A DNA stretch of 64,000 nt from Xiphias gladius (lineage: Eukaryota > Chordata > Actinopteri > Istiophoriformes > Xiphiidae), in the NCBI RefSeq assembly GCF_016859285.1, contig NC_053416.1, positions 13,589,501-13,653,500 on the forward strand, in the 5' to 3' direction. Shown one piece after another: positions 34,301 to 49,300 of the stretch; the first letter of the stretch is position 1; the number at the start of each line of letters is the position of its first letter. The translations under genes were made by a program, and so were the position numbers. The notes beneath the pieces are model-generated. The model did no database searches. It was not told the DNA's origin and saw only the letters and a program-made list of their open reading frames with translations.

Positions 34301-37300
34301 TGCAACTCTGAAAGGGCTTTAGTGTCATTTGATGAGTGGATGTGTGTTGTTTTTATTAAAAGAAATATCAGATAACTAAGTGTACATCAACCTGTTGTCT
34401 CTTTTTTTTTTTAATACCCTAAATTGCCTATAATGCCTTTATTTTTCTTCTTCGTGACTCCAGGTCCATCACAGAATCCAGTTGCCCTACAGCAGCTACC
34501 AGGGGTCACCTATGGCATGACTCACCAGCCAACCTACAATCCAATGCTGGCCAAAGCTCCCGCACCCCCAGGCCCTGGACTCTTCCCTTCTGGGGCATAC
34601 CAGTCTGTTCCCCCAGTCAGCTCCTACCAGCCTGGCCCACCACTCACTTCATACCCAGCTCCCCCAGGCCAGCCGCTGTTGACCAGGCCTCCAATGGGAG
34701 GTCCTCCATCCAGTACCCCTCCTCAGTCTGCCAGTCCCAGCCCTGGTCCCAGGTTGCCCTTTGCACAGGCCACACCCCCTCCTCCTGCTGCATCATCTAG
34801 TAGCTACTACCCAAACCCCCAGCAGCCACAATCCATGGCTCCCAAATGGCAGTACAACACAGCTCCCCCACCAATGGGGCAAGCCACTTCCATGAGCACG
34901 CCTCCCCGCGGCCCTGTGGCAAATCATGTGAACCCAGCTTCAAGCTTGACAGCGCCGCCGCCACCGTCATCGGCAGCTTACAGCTCTGCACCACCAGCCC
35001 ATGTGTCCCATAGTCCCACCCAGGCTCCAGGCACTGGGATGCCCCCCACCTCTCTGCACGGATACACCCAGCCAGGTAGAAACACAAAGGCTCCACTGAC
35101 AGCCAAACTTTTAACAACCATTGTACGTACCAAATGCACAATACAATTTTATTTTTCAAATGAAGGATGAAATAATTACACAGAGATGAGGCACTGATTC
35201 TCAGTTGTAGAAACTGTGACCCTAATAATGCAGACACTCCTTGGCTCAAATCAATAAAAAGATTAATCATCCTTTCAAGTTTCAACAAAATCAGACCAGT
35301 GAACTTTAGCCAATTAATGTTGAGGGTCCCCATCACTTAATCGCTTTAATTATTTTAAAACATAGAATAACATAGACTGTACTTTTAAGATATCGACGTC
35401 TGTCCCAGTCCAATAACTTTTTATAGCACAGTTTTCATCTTGTGCCTTTCTGCCTTCATTGTCTTTCAGTGACGTGTTGCAGATATTCATATCTAGAATG
35501 GTGATATGTTGGAGCTGGACATTGCCCTCTGCTCCTACACTGAACATGTTGGATGGTTGCTGCCTCTGGCTCCCTCCCAGTTACAGAGAGTCATTTACTC
35601 TGAATTTGTACAAAGTTCAATCAAGAATCCTATTGTTTCCAATGGGATTTTTATGTAGCAGTACGATATGGCTTTTAGGACACATCCAGATTTCAGTTTC
35701 AGTTTCCTGGTGCAGGTTTTTATTGTTAAATAAATTATTTAACTTGCTTGCATTGTTAACATTTTGATAGATGCAGTTAGTAGTTTAATTTAAGGGTTTA
35801 GAATTTAAGGGTTGTCCTCACTGAGAAATAGTTAGCTCATAGTGTCAAAAACAAAAAAAACACTTGTAGAGAATCTCAGTAACTGTGTATGCCAACTAGT
35901 CCTTATAATTTTCTCTGAAGGAGGTGGCTTGCTCAATGATATGAGCATGACAGAAATAGGTTGTGTAATCTGTGGCCACAGTGTCTGAATGATTTTTCAT
36001 TTGTAAAATAACCTTGATTTTTTTTTTCTTTTTTTTTTTTAAGCTATCTTAATTGACTTGAATTGAGAATTCTTGTTCACGTTCACACCCCAACAAAAAG
36101 AGTCTGCTTGAGTTTAGTGACCTTTCCCCCAGCAGCACCATTAGGACACATCTACCCAGTACAATGGTGACAGTGAAATGGTGGCTAACCAGAGAATTGG
36201 TTAGGTTTTTTTGGAGAAGTACTGTATACTTTGTTGACTACTTTCTTGCTTTAAAATGTCACACAATTTAAAGCAATTGTAAAATTTCTCACATTTCACC
36301 ACAAGCCACAATAATCTGTGGAACACTTTATGCGCTATTATGTTTGCTGCTGAAATTTTCATTGTGCAGTTCTATATGGTTTAGTCCCGATTATTTCGTC
36401 AGTAAAATGTTTCAATAAATGTTAAATAGCACAACATCAATATAAAACGCAAAAATGCACTATGCACAATGTGTAGTAAAGTCATTTTAGTCATTATCAT
36501 GCAGCTTCATCTAAGTTTGATCTCTTATCTAATAAATTCTTTACGTGTGTCCCTCATATTATAGATTTTTCTTTATAGATCGATAATAATTTGATTATGA
36601 TTGGCAGTTAATATTTTCTGTTGCTGCTGTTAGAGTAATTACCCAGGGCATTTTAAATACACCATGCCTTCAGTGAACTGTGAAAGGATTGGTGTTGTCT
36701 ACACCGTTTACACAAAAGTTAACATGCTTGTTTCCTTTATTAATCAATGAGTTCATCAGGAGTTTATTTTTGGTTCAGATACATTTGAACTGGCTGGTTT
36801 GTCAGTAGAGATGGACTTGGCTCCGTCACAGTTCTCACATTAGCTGGCTGTGGATCATTAGCACCACCAGCTGTTGTCACCTCCAGTCAGAGCTTATAAC
36901 GTTACAACGCCTCTGTGATGCCTCATGTCGTTCTTCTACATGATATGAGGCAACACTACAGAGGGCTCTTGTTTTACACGACACAGTAACGCTAACATAA
37001 TTTTAGAAGTCATAACTCTGCTTAAATTGACTCACTGATAACAGTTTTACCTGAGATGATGGTGATTGTAGGTGAAACTGTACCATCATCTCATTACAAC
37101 TACTGCTGAAGCAATAAGTCAATTGAAAAAAATGGATTCAACAACAACTCTGATATTTCATTAATCGTATTAGTCATTTATCAAAGAAACAAAATAGTCA
37201 CTGGTTGCAGTTTTTTGAAAACTGAGGATTTACTACTTTTTCTCTTTCAGAAATTGTGATGAACATTGTTCACTATTTTCTGATGTTTTATATACTGAAT

Positions 37301-40300
37301 GAGTAGTTGATTAATCAAAAAGGAAAATAAAAATGAATCTATATATTAAATAAATATGCATAAATCTACAATGAAAATTATCATCAGTTGGAGAGCTAAC
37401 AGGGTCTTTCTCCCCAGGCACTGCACCTCCACCAATGAATCCCATGGCTTCCCGCACATACCAACCAAGCAGACCTCTCTATGGGCCCCCAACTACAGGA
37501 CCCCCACTTACAGGCCCACCACCAGCCATGAAACCTACACCACCTCCCACTGGACCCCCAGTGACCAATGCCACACCTCCACCCCCCAAAGCTGATGGTA
37601 AGGTTTTTTTTGTTTTTGTTTTTAAATCTTGACATATTTACTTGTGCTTTGTCTTCATTTATGACAACTAGTTTAGATTTGTTGGATCACTTTGTATATT
37701 TATTTACATTTTATAATGGCAATTCACTTTGAATGGTCTTAAAGGTGCTTACAGCCTGGTATGAGCTCAGCAACCTGAGACTAACAATTTATTTTAAAAG
37801 TGTTGGACTCAACTTTGCTTAACAATAAAGGAAATGGAGCCAGTTTCCCATGAAACTACATAATGAGTTGTTTTTCTAGACATATAGATAATGGTATATT
37901 TTAACTAGGTTTGTAAGTTTGTGGAAATGTTAGAGGTCAAACTCAGTACAGCACATTTTTCCCACACACGAGGCAATTATTATTACAGTATATGCAATGT
38001 TAATTAGACGTTTGAAGTACAAACAATTTGTGGGTCTGTGCTTATTATTAAGTGTGAGCGCTGTCTGTGATGATCATGATAACATATCACTTTAGAACAG
38101 GAACTGTGTGTCATTCTACTTACAAGTCAGCCATTTTTTTTTCTGATCACCTTCCGTTGTTTCGGTCCCTCCCCTCCTTCCTCTACATGCCAGCTCAGTG
38201 TGGGCCGGCTGTTAACAGCACTTTGTCCCCCACTGGGCCCGACTGCCAGGAGGGGGATATTGAATGTCCAGGTGTGGCCAAATCTGTCAGTAGCTGTTAG
38301 ATGCTGTGTCAGTGCTGTAGTGCTCATCCTGTCCTCTCCGTGCTGTTGTCCATTGTATCCAGGGATGCACTAATTCTTTTTTTTTTTTTTTTTCAATCCC
38401 TTAAATAGATACCAGATTTGAAGCTCTGCAGAATCAGCTAATACTGAGCTCCAATCTGTTACTTTTACAGAACAATGCAGAAAATAATTATATTAGTTAA
38501 TTGATATTAGTCAAGATGCTTTGCTTTGATCTATATAACCTAGAGTTATATAGCTGGGTATTAGTGCTGCTTTAGCCCAGTATTTTTTTAGTATCAGTGC
38601 ATCCCTGGTAACACATATGTCTTGTTAGTATCATATCTCCCATATGTCCTCTGAATAAACATCTTATTAGCACCAAATGTTTCCTTAAAACACCATCCAT
38701 CAGTTTCTGTCACTAGTATCATCACTAGTATTGTTGATAATGTTATACCTTAGTACGCCTTTGTGTGCATCTCATACATCTTGCACTGTAGTTCATCTTA
38801 TTCCACATCTACCTTCTGTGGTTAGGGGACTCGGGACAGGAATAGTGAAAAGTGTCACCAAAATTACTCATCAAATCTGTGTTTGCTTTAAAACAGGAAC
38901 TGTGGCTGGCAATGGCCCGCAAACATCAAACAGCTATAATCATGTTGACAACAAAATGGGTAAGGCCATTTTCTGCCACATATTAGATTCTTTTCACAAC
39001 AACCACACGCTTGCGTTTACTAAATGGGGTTTCATAGCAGCCACACATGCAGTGATTGGGTAAACGGTCCTCTTTTAATTCACATCACCGTTTTTGGAGG
39101 AGGCAAAGCATTTCTACATTTTATTTTACAATCTTTACTAGTAAACCCTTTCTTCAGTACTGTTGTAACACTTAAAAAATATGACCTGTTGCATTGATTT
39201 TCATGTATAAAATGGCTAGCTACACAGTATCGCAGGTTTAGAACTCCCCCAGAGTACATCAATGCATCAATTCTAGTGCATTGTAACCAATTACAAATCT
39301 CTAATTTTCTTAGGTTTAAAGGACGTGTCTGGCTATTGTATATTTTTATTATTGTCAACAAATTCCAAAACCAGCAATGAATTGATCCCACAAACCACTA
39401 TTGTCTGTGTAGCCAAAGCTGATGTAGCTTATTCCTCCGTGCCATTAACCTCCACTGTTCTCCACAAACTATTTAAAAACACATCAGTGAGCCAAATCAT
39501 TACACTGTGTAACATGTTCGTTCATTATCACGGAACACTGCCACTGTTGTTAATTTTGAGTCAGTCCCGCATACACCGTCATGCTGCTGTAAATACTCAT
39601 CAGCCACAAAATGTGTATTAATCCACAGCTGTAAATAGTCCCCAGCAAATGCACCATTTACGCCTGTTTGAGTAATGTTTGCTAAAAGCGACAGTGCCCA
39701 GCTGTTTTTTAGAAAGAATCTTTTTAAAACATGAAACTACATATTTGTAACTTGTTTTTAAAGAATTACATCATCAGTAAAGACTTTTTTTTAATGGGAT
39801 TTGTTAACATCAAAAAAATATAGAGTAAGGCCAGCCTTATCATTGAAAAGGGTTCACTTTATCAGTGCCCCCTGCTAATTAACGAGTTTAATTGCCTATG
39901 TAAATTGAATTTATTTCTGTCCCCTTTTCCTTCACAGCTGGTCTGCCCCAGCTCGGACCACCTGGTCGGCACTTGGGTCACTACCCCTCCCTCCCCCCTG
40001 GGTACCAGAACACCTCGGCTCCCCACAATGCCAGCTCCCCCATGCACCCTGCGATGCAAGCCGCCACGCAGCCTTACACTCAAGCACCTCAGCCATACCA
40101 GCAGGTGAGATGGAAGTTACAGCCTTGCACGGAATTTTGTACTGTTAGAGCATTTTGCACATGTTTTTTTTTTTTTTACACGTTCTTAATGGGTGTTGAG
40201 CAATGTGCTCTGCCACTTCTGTCATACATTTGTTTTTCACCTAGTACACATGCAAAACCCTTCCATCTGTAAAGACTATATGGAAATGTTAAGTTGTCAT

Positions 40301-43300
40301 TGAGATATATCTGCATTTGTGTGTGTATGCAGTGTAAATGTGTATTTGTAGAAGCAAAGCTGACAAAACAAGGTTAATTTTACAGCATGACAGAATCTAC
40401 ATACAGCTTGCTTTATTTGTTATGTGATATACTTTTATTATTTACAGTATTAAGATACCTAAACAAATTTTTATGTTTATGCCAGCAAATTAGTTGGTTT
40501 GCTGATATATCGGACTGATTGCTGTTGTATTTTTGTCACTTAATAGGTTGTAGTCAGTGTCATCCATGTCTGTAAAAAATTTTTAAATATTGAATTTTAT
40601 GTTGGCTGCGCTATGACAAGATAAAAATTCTTTATTAATAAATCCTTTTGACCTTAAAGTGGCCAAAGTTGGAGGCAGTGATATCAGCAGGTATCTTCAC
40701 CAGTCGATTATAGCATGGGTGGCCATCTATGCTAACTGATCTGGCTGTTATATGTTTTTGGTAAATAGATCAGCTAAATAGCTTGTTGTATTCCCTTCTC
40801 TCAGCCACCTGGTGGCCCAGGGCCGGCACAGCTGAGCCCGTCCTTGGCGGCCATGAGCCTCCAGTCCAGCACCCCAGAGGCCCTGATAGTGGTCAACCTG
40901 CTGCAGGAGAGGAACCTGCTGCCACCAAGCCCGATCCCTGCCCCGACACCCTGCCTGCCCCAGGATCTGCAGAAGATTAATTGCAACCCAGAGTAAGCCA
41001 TGGTGGACTAATATCAACAGCGTCTATATTTATTCTTTCATTTGATTATGTTATTATTCTTAAAAACTCATATTACTGTGATATTAAGTATTTTCACTTT
41101 AATTTTTCAAATTACACTATGTAATTTTGTGCAAAGAAAATTATTATGTGCTCCAAAAGTGAGACCGTTCGCTTGTTAAACTACTGCTTACAGTGAAGAA
41201 ATAATGGTTTGGTTGCCAACTGTGCAACTGGACACATTTTCAGTAGATCGGCATAAGCATTAACTTGCCTTTGGTGACGTTCCTAGACATAGATTAAACC
41301 CCCAGATGATCATTTACGTGTTTGTCCATTAACATAACCCAGTCACCCACATACTGTTTGGTACACACAAAACAGCAGAGACAAGATAATCTCTCTTCAT
41401 CCAGTTCAAGTACAGTACCTTTATGTGTTTGTGTATCTCCAGGGTTTTCCGTTGTACGCTGACCAGCATCCCCCAGACACAGTCTCTGCTCAATAAAGCC
41501 AAGATGCCGTTGGGCCTACTGCTCCACCCCTTTAAAGACCTTTCGGTAACACCTCAGTTCAATATTTAATGTGCATGCGCATCGGTCAGTGCATGTACAT
41601 CAACTTAATTAACCTTGTTATTGTCAGCTCTCTATAATAATGTTATTTCTCAGATGTCATGTAAATGTGAAACCTGGATCAAGACGTTAGGGTATTAGGA
41701 GGAACATGGTGAACACTGCTATAATTTTCCTGGGGCAACCAAATTTTTCTGGCAGTTTCTGCGCCTAAACAGGTTTCTAATTGGTTGTAGCATGTTAATG
41801 AGAAAGATGTCAGACAGGAAAAGTATCTCTGTGGCAGCAGTGTGAAGGGATTAAAGGAAACATCATAGTACACTGCTGATTCCTCTGGTTTCTTGTTTGT
41901 TCTTGTTTTGTATGTAAACATTCTGATTAACTTGTAACATGATGTTCAGTAAATAAGATCCCTACAACGGGAGCCAGTGATACCTTTAAGCAATGCACTC
42001 CAGAGCCATTTTCTGATGTGCAGGTGGTCACCGCTGCTTCACTGTTTAAGCAATATGCAGCACATAAGGGTGTGAATCTGTATTTGTTTTATTACATTAA
42101 TGTGAGGAAAAGTGGTTCCAGGAGAAATTATTAGTTTGTTTGCTCAACAAAACTCTTGCTGAATAAGTTTTTAAAATCATCTACAGCCTCATCTCTTCCT
42201 TAGACTTAGATAAAATAACTATATCAGACTTTTACTGAATTCCCTAAACACCTTTTTCAGAATAGGATCTGACTAAATATGCCTCTGAGCAATATCTTTC
42301 AGAATTAATTTGTGTTTGTTCCTGTGTTAATTGAGGACAGACAACAGAGGCATAGCACAACTTAGACAGCAACAAGAAAGTCTTTATTGAAATGCCAATT
42401 ACAGTGACCTGCAAACAAGAAAACAAGTTTGCCTGGAGGCACTTCTCACAGGGCTTTTCTGGTTGATTTCATGCAGCAACTTCCTGTGGTGACATCCAGC
42501 ACCATCGTCAGATGTCGGTCCTGCAGAACATACATCAACCCCTTCGTCTCTTTCCTGGACCAGAGGAGGTGGAAGTGCAACCTGTGCTATCGGGTCAATG
42601 ATGGTAAGAAATGGGAGAGTTGTGATGAAAGAGATATGATCATCTGAAAGAGCTTTTGTCAGTGAGAATGCTGGAGGCACTTGACAAGAGGCCAAACTAA
42701 TACAGCAGCAAAATGTACTTCCCATTAAGTAACAAATGGAGAAAATGACAGGGAATTTTTTTTTTTTTTTTTAACTTTTTACTTTTTTTTACCTTTGGTG
42801 AATTCTCGTCAATCTTAAATAATCTGAAAAATACCACTTTTTGGCAAAACTCGTGCTTTTACTTTGTTTGATAGTTTTGGAAACAAACACATTTATGTAT
42901 CTTATATAATACCTGGGTATTATTTATTCTTATTTGTTGTGTGTGAAGATTGTCTTAGTCTGTTTATGTCTGTTTTGTATTTATTTCTGTAACAATGTTC
43001 TTATGTTGCCCTCTTGGCCAGGTCTCTCTTGAACAAGATATTTTAATCTTGGAGACTTTAAGCATGATTAGATTATGGAAAAAGAAAGAAGTTGTCTACT
43101 GTTTATTAGATGATTTTTGTATCGTGCATATGTAATAATAGTAGTAATACAGTGCATAAAGGGATGCATTTGAAGTGGATACACTTCTTTTCAAATTGAG
43201 AATTAAATCTCACACAAAGTACATAGTGTACTATTTGATACTAAAATCTTACTGGATGTTGTGTGTGTGTCTGTGTGTAGTTCCAGAGGAGTTTATGTAC

Positions 43301-46300
43301 AACCCAGTCAGCAGATCATATGGAGAACCACACAAAAGACCCGAGGTCCAGAACGCCACTATTGAGTTCATTGCTCCTTCAGAATACATGGTGGGTTACA
43401 ACAGCTTTATTAATGCTGCTGCTGTTTAAGAGCTGAACAGTTATCGGCATGCTCAGTGTTGTGTACAAATTGTATAGCAATCTGAATGTGTGATAGATGG
43501 TGCCTTTGTATTGGCCTTGTGTTTAAGTAATGTGTTTGCCCTGACTTTGTCCAGCTAAGGCCACCGCAGCCTGCTGTTTACCTCTTCGTTCTGGACGTAT
43601 CCCACAATGCAGTGGAGACAGGCTACCTGAATGTGTTCTGTCAGTCACTGCTGGACAACATCAATGCGTATGTACATTTAACAACATTTAATTTCCAGTC
43701 ATTACAGATGTTAAGTTAATTTTTCCTACTGCTATTAAAGCCTACGGAGGGCCGAAACACAAAATCAGTGTAGATGTTTGACATTGCATGTGTAGGTAAA
43801 CCAGTATATTTGAGGTTGTTCATGAAGATATTTAATCCTACATAAATAAACCTTATTAATAGGAATGAATGTTTTCCTTTATTCATTCAGCAGTGGGCCA
43901 ACATGTAAATATTTCTAATAGAAACTGGGAAAAATAGGTAAATAGTTATTTAATTAAAATGCCATAAAGTGAAGTAATATAACTCAGCAGAAGCAAAAGG
44001 ACTTCTTACTGTAAGGTTGATGTGGGGCTTTGTAAAGAAAGATGACAGTAGATTATCCCTGTCGCCAGAGTGCTCTCTTTATGTAAGTGTATGTGTGTGC
44101 CCTAGGCTTCCTGGAGATTCGCGGACAAAGGTAGGCTTTATCACCTTCGACAGCACCATCCACTTCTACAACCTGCAGGAGGGGCTTTCCCAGCCTCAGA
44201 TGCTCATCGTGTCAGACATTGAAGGTGAGACACAGCCAACAGCAAATGCTACAACAGCTGTCTGCAGACTGCGGAAAATTTAAAGCTGATAAATATATAA
44301 AGTATCAAGAGATCACAGACTGCCTGGGTCAGTGAACGGGACTGTGATGTAAGCAGTTTTTGTAAAACTTTTCAAACATTCACCTGGATCCAAATTTCTA
44401 AATGTTGTACTAAAATCCAAAAGATAACACAGAGAAGTCGTCAAGATGGTGTCGAACTTTTCTGATTTAATTCATGATCTCAAACTGCACAGCAGACAAG
44501 TTCTTTGTTTTAATGGTTTTGTTTAACTCAATCAATTTATAGTAGCTGCACTTTTGAAAATGAGTCTCATCACTATTGAAATATCAGTGTGTATATGACT
44601 GCATATTTGTTTCAATAATAACTTTCTGTCCTTCACAGATATCTTTTTACCAACACCAGACAGCCTTCTAGTAAACCTCAATGAATGCAAAGAAGTAAGA
44701 AACTTCACCTTGATTAAAGCTCTGTTGTGAACATGAATGTTCAACAGTCCAATATTTAGTATCACATCATATTTCTGAGTTTTAAGCTTAATTTTAGCCT
44801 AGTGTTTTCTATTTCTTTACTGTGTATACTAAGTAAAACTGATAACTACTTTATATTTAAGATGTTATTTCATTTATAAACATTGTGTCCACACTGCTGA
44901 GTGAGACAAAACTTAAATTACAGGGCTCTGACCTCCTTGAAGAAAAATTAAAGACGAAATGACGTAAGGGATCAATAATGGGTCACAAAAATAAAACTCA
45001 CACCCCGTATTTGTCTTTCAGCTCGTGCAGGATCTGCTGAAGAGTCTGCCAAATTTATTTGAAAAGACCATGGAGACCCAATCAGCTCTGGGATCAGCTC
45101 TGCAAGCAGCCTTCAAGCTGCTGTCGCCCACCGGAGGGCGCATGTCTGTCTTTCAGACTCAACTTCCCAATCTCGGTGTGGGGGCACTGCAGTCCAGGGA
45201 GGACCCCAACCAGCGGGCATCTGCCAAGGTAAGATGACGACGTTTCCCCAGGACATCAGTGAGAAATGTGTTGAGCATTCAATAGGATTAAATAACTGTA
45301 CAAAAGCTTTATGTTACTTTAAAACTCCAGATGTCAGATTAGATAAATAATGAATTAAAACTACAAATGTTGACAATGCTCATTATAGTGCTATGATACC
45401 AGATATGATTTTTTTTTTTTTAATTTAAGATGGAATGCACTGAATAAAGGATAATGATCAATTGCTGCAAAAGCTGCCAAAAATGACCATTAATTGTTTT
45501 ACTTATGGCAGGTTTCTAATTAGCCATTACTCCTGCACTTGTATAATTGAATTTTGGGGACTATACCAGACAAGGTGGGTCAAAATTCTCTGAGGAAGCA
45601 CAAAAGTATAGCTGATTATTGTTTTGCCTGCTTGTTTCACCCTTTCTTGGCAATTTGAGCCAGACCCTTAACTGCCCAGACATACAAGGCAGAATAAATG
45701 AGTTAATGTCATGCAAAATGTTTGACATAGTCATGGAAAAATAATCGCTTTTCATATCAGGGCTGAGATTCAGAGGGGAATCTTGAAGCCAAAGGGCCAG
45801 CATTCTGGACAAATGTTTTTCTAGCTTTTCAACAATCAAACAAACAAGATCTGGAGAAAATGTCTTGATTCAAACAACTTTTGGGTAGTTGCGTTACATT
45901 CAGATTTTTAGCTCATGGGTCCACCTGTTTATGTTTTCCTTTCAGGACATCCAGCACTTATCCCCAGCAACAGACTTCTACAAGAAGCTGGCTCTGGACT
46001 GCTCCGGCCAGCAGGTGGCTGTTGACCTGTTCCTGCTCAGCGCTCAGTACTGCGACCTGGCATCGCTTGGTGAGTCCCCAACTGAATGGATGGGAGAGGG
46101 AGGATAGAAGGAAAGAAGGAAGGAGGGTTTACCGGATTATTGATAATTGTTTACACATTTAGTGCTCATTACAGGATACTTTGACCTGATACTGCAAATT
46201 TGGGTTTTATCAAGTTTGGTAAATTTATGAGTATCATCTGGTTATATGACGGTCATAGGAAACAACAGGGGGAAATAATTTTGCATGAGGAGGGAGAGGG

Positions 46301-49300
46301 GGATTGGGGTACTTTTTATAGTGTCATAAATAAAACAATAAGCGACTCATCGTTGCCTTCTCTCTCCTCTTGTGTGCCTTCTCTCTCCCAGGCTGCATAT
46401 CCAGATACTCAGCAGGGAGCGTCTACTACTACCCCTCCTACCACCACCAGCACAACCCTGCTCAGGTGGAGCGCTTCCAGAAGGATCTGAAGAGATACTT
46501 AACCAGGAAGATTGGCTTCGAGGCTGTCATGAGGATACGCTGCACCAAAGGTCCGTTGTCACAAGAGAGATGATGAGATGATGAGATGATGTCCCCGATG
46601 TGACAGAGAATTTTAAGTTTTTCATGTTTAACGCTCATTCCTTTCTGATTAGTAGATGCTTTTCAATGTTGACTTTACTGATTTGCTATTTTTCATTTTA
46701 TCGTAATTATGCAGCATTATATTAATGATGATAAATCACATTATGTGTTTTCTTAACTGTAAATAATACAGTAACTGGCTGCTGGGATAAACTTTTTTCA
46801 CACAAAAAATACTATTTAGATCATTTTTTATGCAAAACTAAAACAATACAAGCTCTTCTGTATATATTAAAATGTTCCTGATGGATATATGACTTTAAAG
46901 TTTGAACTCTGTCAGCCATTCTGAAGAAAACATAATGTCTCTAGAGTGTTAATAATTTTTTTTGCTTCTGTTAGGTAGACTTTGTGCTATCACTCCAGAT
47001 TGATTGATTTCGTCCTCTCTGTCTCTGCAGGTCTATCCATCCACACGTTCCACGGAAACTTCTTTGTGCGCTCCACAGATCTGTTGTCCCTCCCTAACGT
47101 GAACCCAGATGCTGGCTTTGCAGTTCAGATGTCCATCGAGGAAAACCTTGACGACATGCAGGTTGTCTCTTTCCAAGCTGCTCTGCTTTACACCTCTAGC
47201 AAAGGTATACACACACACACACACACAACCAAGGTTGTTGAAGTTTTTTTTTTTTTTTTTTTCAAATCCACTGTGAAAATAAGAAATAATTCATCTGTCT
47301 CTTTTGTTCAAGTAACAAGATCTTTCTTTTACAGGAGAGAGGAGGATCCGTGTCCACACCTTGTGTCTGCCTGTGGTCAACTCTCTGTCAGATATCTTTG
47401 CTGGAGCCGATGTTCAAGCCATTACTGGGCTGCTGGCTTGCATGGGTATGTACCACATTATGTAACACTTTCAAGGGAACAGGTCAGATGAGACTATTTA
47501 AGAAGGATATTATCATCCAGGTTGTATAATTATTTTATATACATACTGGACAATATTTAATGATTTGATTCTTAAATTTTAGAATTTATGATGTTCCTCA
47601 AGTCACAGTTTCCTTGCTAAGAAAACTTGAAGAACCAAAATGTTCTGCTGCTGTGTATGTATCAGATAATTTGCTTTCGTTCAATACCAGCAATAGCCTC
47701 CAATTTTGTGGCCCGCCAGTTATTTTTATAATTTCACTTGGTAAAGTAAAAACATGCAACATTCTATGAGTTTTGTCTTTATGGCAGTGATAATTTTCTG
47801 AATACATCAGATAAAGAGTGTTTTCAACATGAATATTTTCGTCAAAAGAGAAGTTTCTGTGTGTTTGCGTGCGTGCATGTGCCTGCATGCAGGTATACAA
47901 AAAACAGATAGTCTTAAATTTCTATAAAGCATCACTCTGATAATATTCCTCATTGTTGTAGTAAATAGTCTTGAAGGGTTTTCATCCACTTCACTGTTAT
48001 AAGCACTGACGGATGGACATGACTGCGGTTGCCTAGCAGCCATTGCATACTGAGTCATCAGATCTGTCTGGGCTCATCTGACATTTACTTAAGGGACATG
48101 TGCTCATATTTTGCTTTCTTCAAAATATGGTACGGAAGAGTTTGACATTTAATTCAAACGTAGAACTTCAGCTGTTTTGAACACTACCACTGAATATGTA
48201 TAATCAGTTGAAGCCACGTAAGGTGTGAATGATTTGTTTTGTTCCTTACTTCGACTGATAGCCCACAGCTGTTCTAAACTGCTCATTACTGTACACAATA
48301 CGAAAAGTCTTAAAGTTGCATTAAAAAAAAAAACTATAATGTACCGCTACTAACAACGTGCTCAAAAAATTACCATAAATTTATAAATCACATTAATCTA
48401 TCAATCACATTTTCTCAATCAAAATGTCAACATGGCGATAACGGCAAACTCTTTTCGGTACATGTCATAATATGCATAGAAAGTCCAACCATTCATACCA
48501 TCACCGATTATTCTACAATCCCCTCTACACCCTTAACTGCACAGTTAGAATTCAATCCTTTCAAAGAACCCTAAAAAGAGCAATGAGACAAATACCTGTG
48601 AAAACTGGTTTTTATCTCTGTCAGTTTTTTTAGTACCACTGGGGGCCACCAAAATATCAGAAATTTTTAAATACTCTATATAGTGTTTAAGAGAATGAGA
48701 TGAGATCCTCAGTCCTTCTCTTGACAACTGGAAATGTGTCCCTCTCTCCAGCTGTGGACCGTTCTATGACGGCCAGTCTCAGTGACGCCAGAGATGCAAT
48801 GACTAACGCTGCTATTGACTCCCTCTCATCGTACCGGCAGTCTGTGTTGACAGTCCAGCAGCCCGGCCTGCTGGCCCCGGCCTGCCTCAGACTCTTCCCC
48901 CTCTACATCCTTGCCCTGCTCAAACAGGTCCGTTTTTTCACACAATCAATCATTGCACAGCAACTGCACTGTTGGGCGATTCCTTGTGCTTTGCATTAAA
49001 TTTCTCCTTCTATTCTCCACTGAAATTCTTTCCATCTCCTTCTACACTTAGTCCTACCTGAAATCTAAATATGTGGAGAGTAGGGTTCAGTCTTCTGTAT
49101 TGTCTTATTGAATTTATTAGTTTAGCTTACAAGGAACATTACAATAAAACTATTCCGCAGTTTTCTAGCCCTTGAGAAAATGCTTCTACTCCCAGGATCA
49201 AGTGTTGTAAAACATGGCATCAAGCTTTATTGTTTCAGTTGTATGTGTTTGTGTGTGCGTCCTGCAGAAAGCCTTCAGGACAGGCACCAGCACCAGGCTG

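Noticed and set aside
34797-35336. A 179-codon minus-strand open frame
   Set aside because: It is antisense to sec24a exon 2, whose proline-rich codon use keeps the opposite strand open. It has no recognised domain.
46560-46590. Tandem GATGA units in a sec24a intron, considered as a C/D-box snoRNA C box
   Set aside because: It is a simple short tandem repeat. No D box was found at a suitable distance and no terminal stem.
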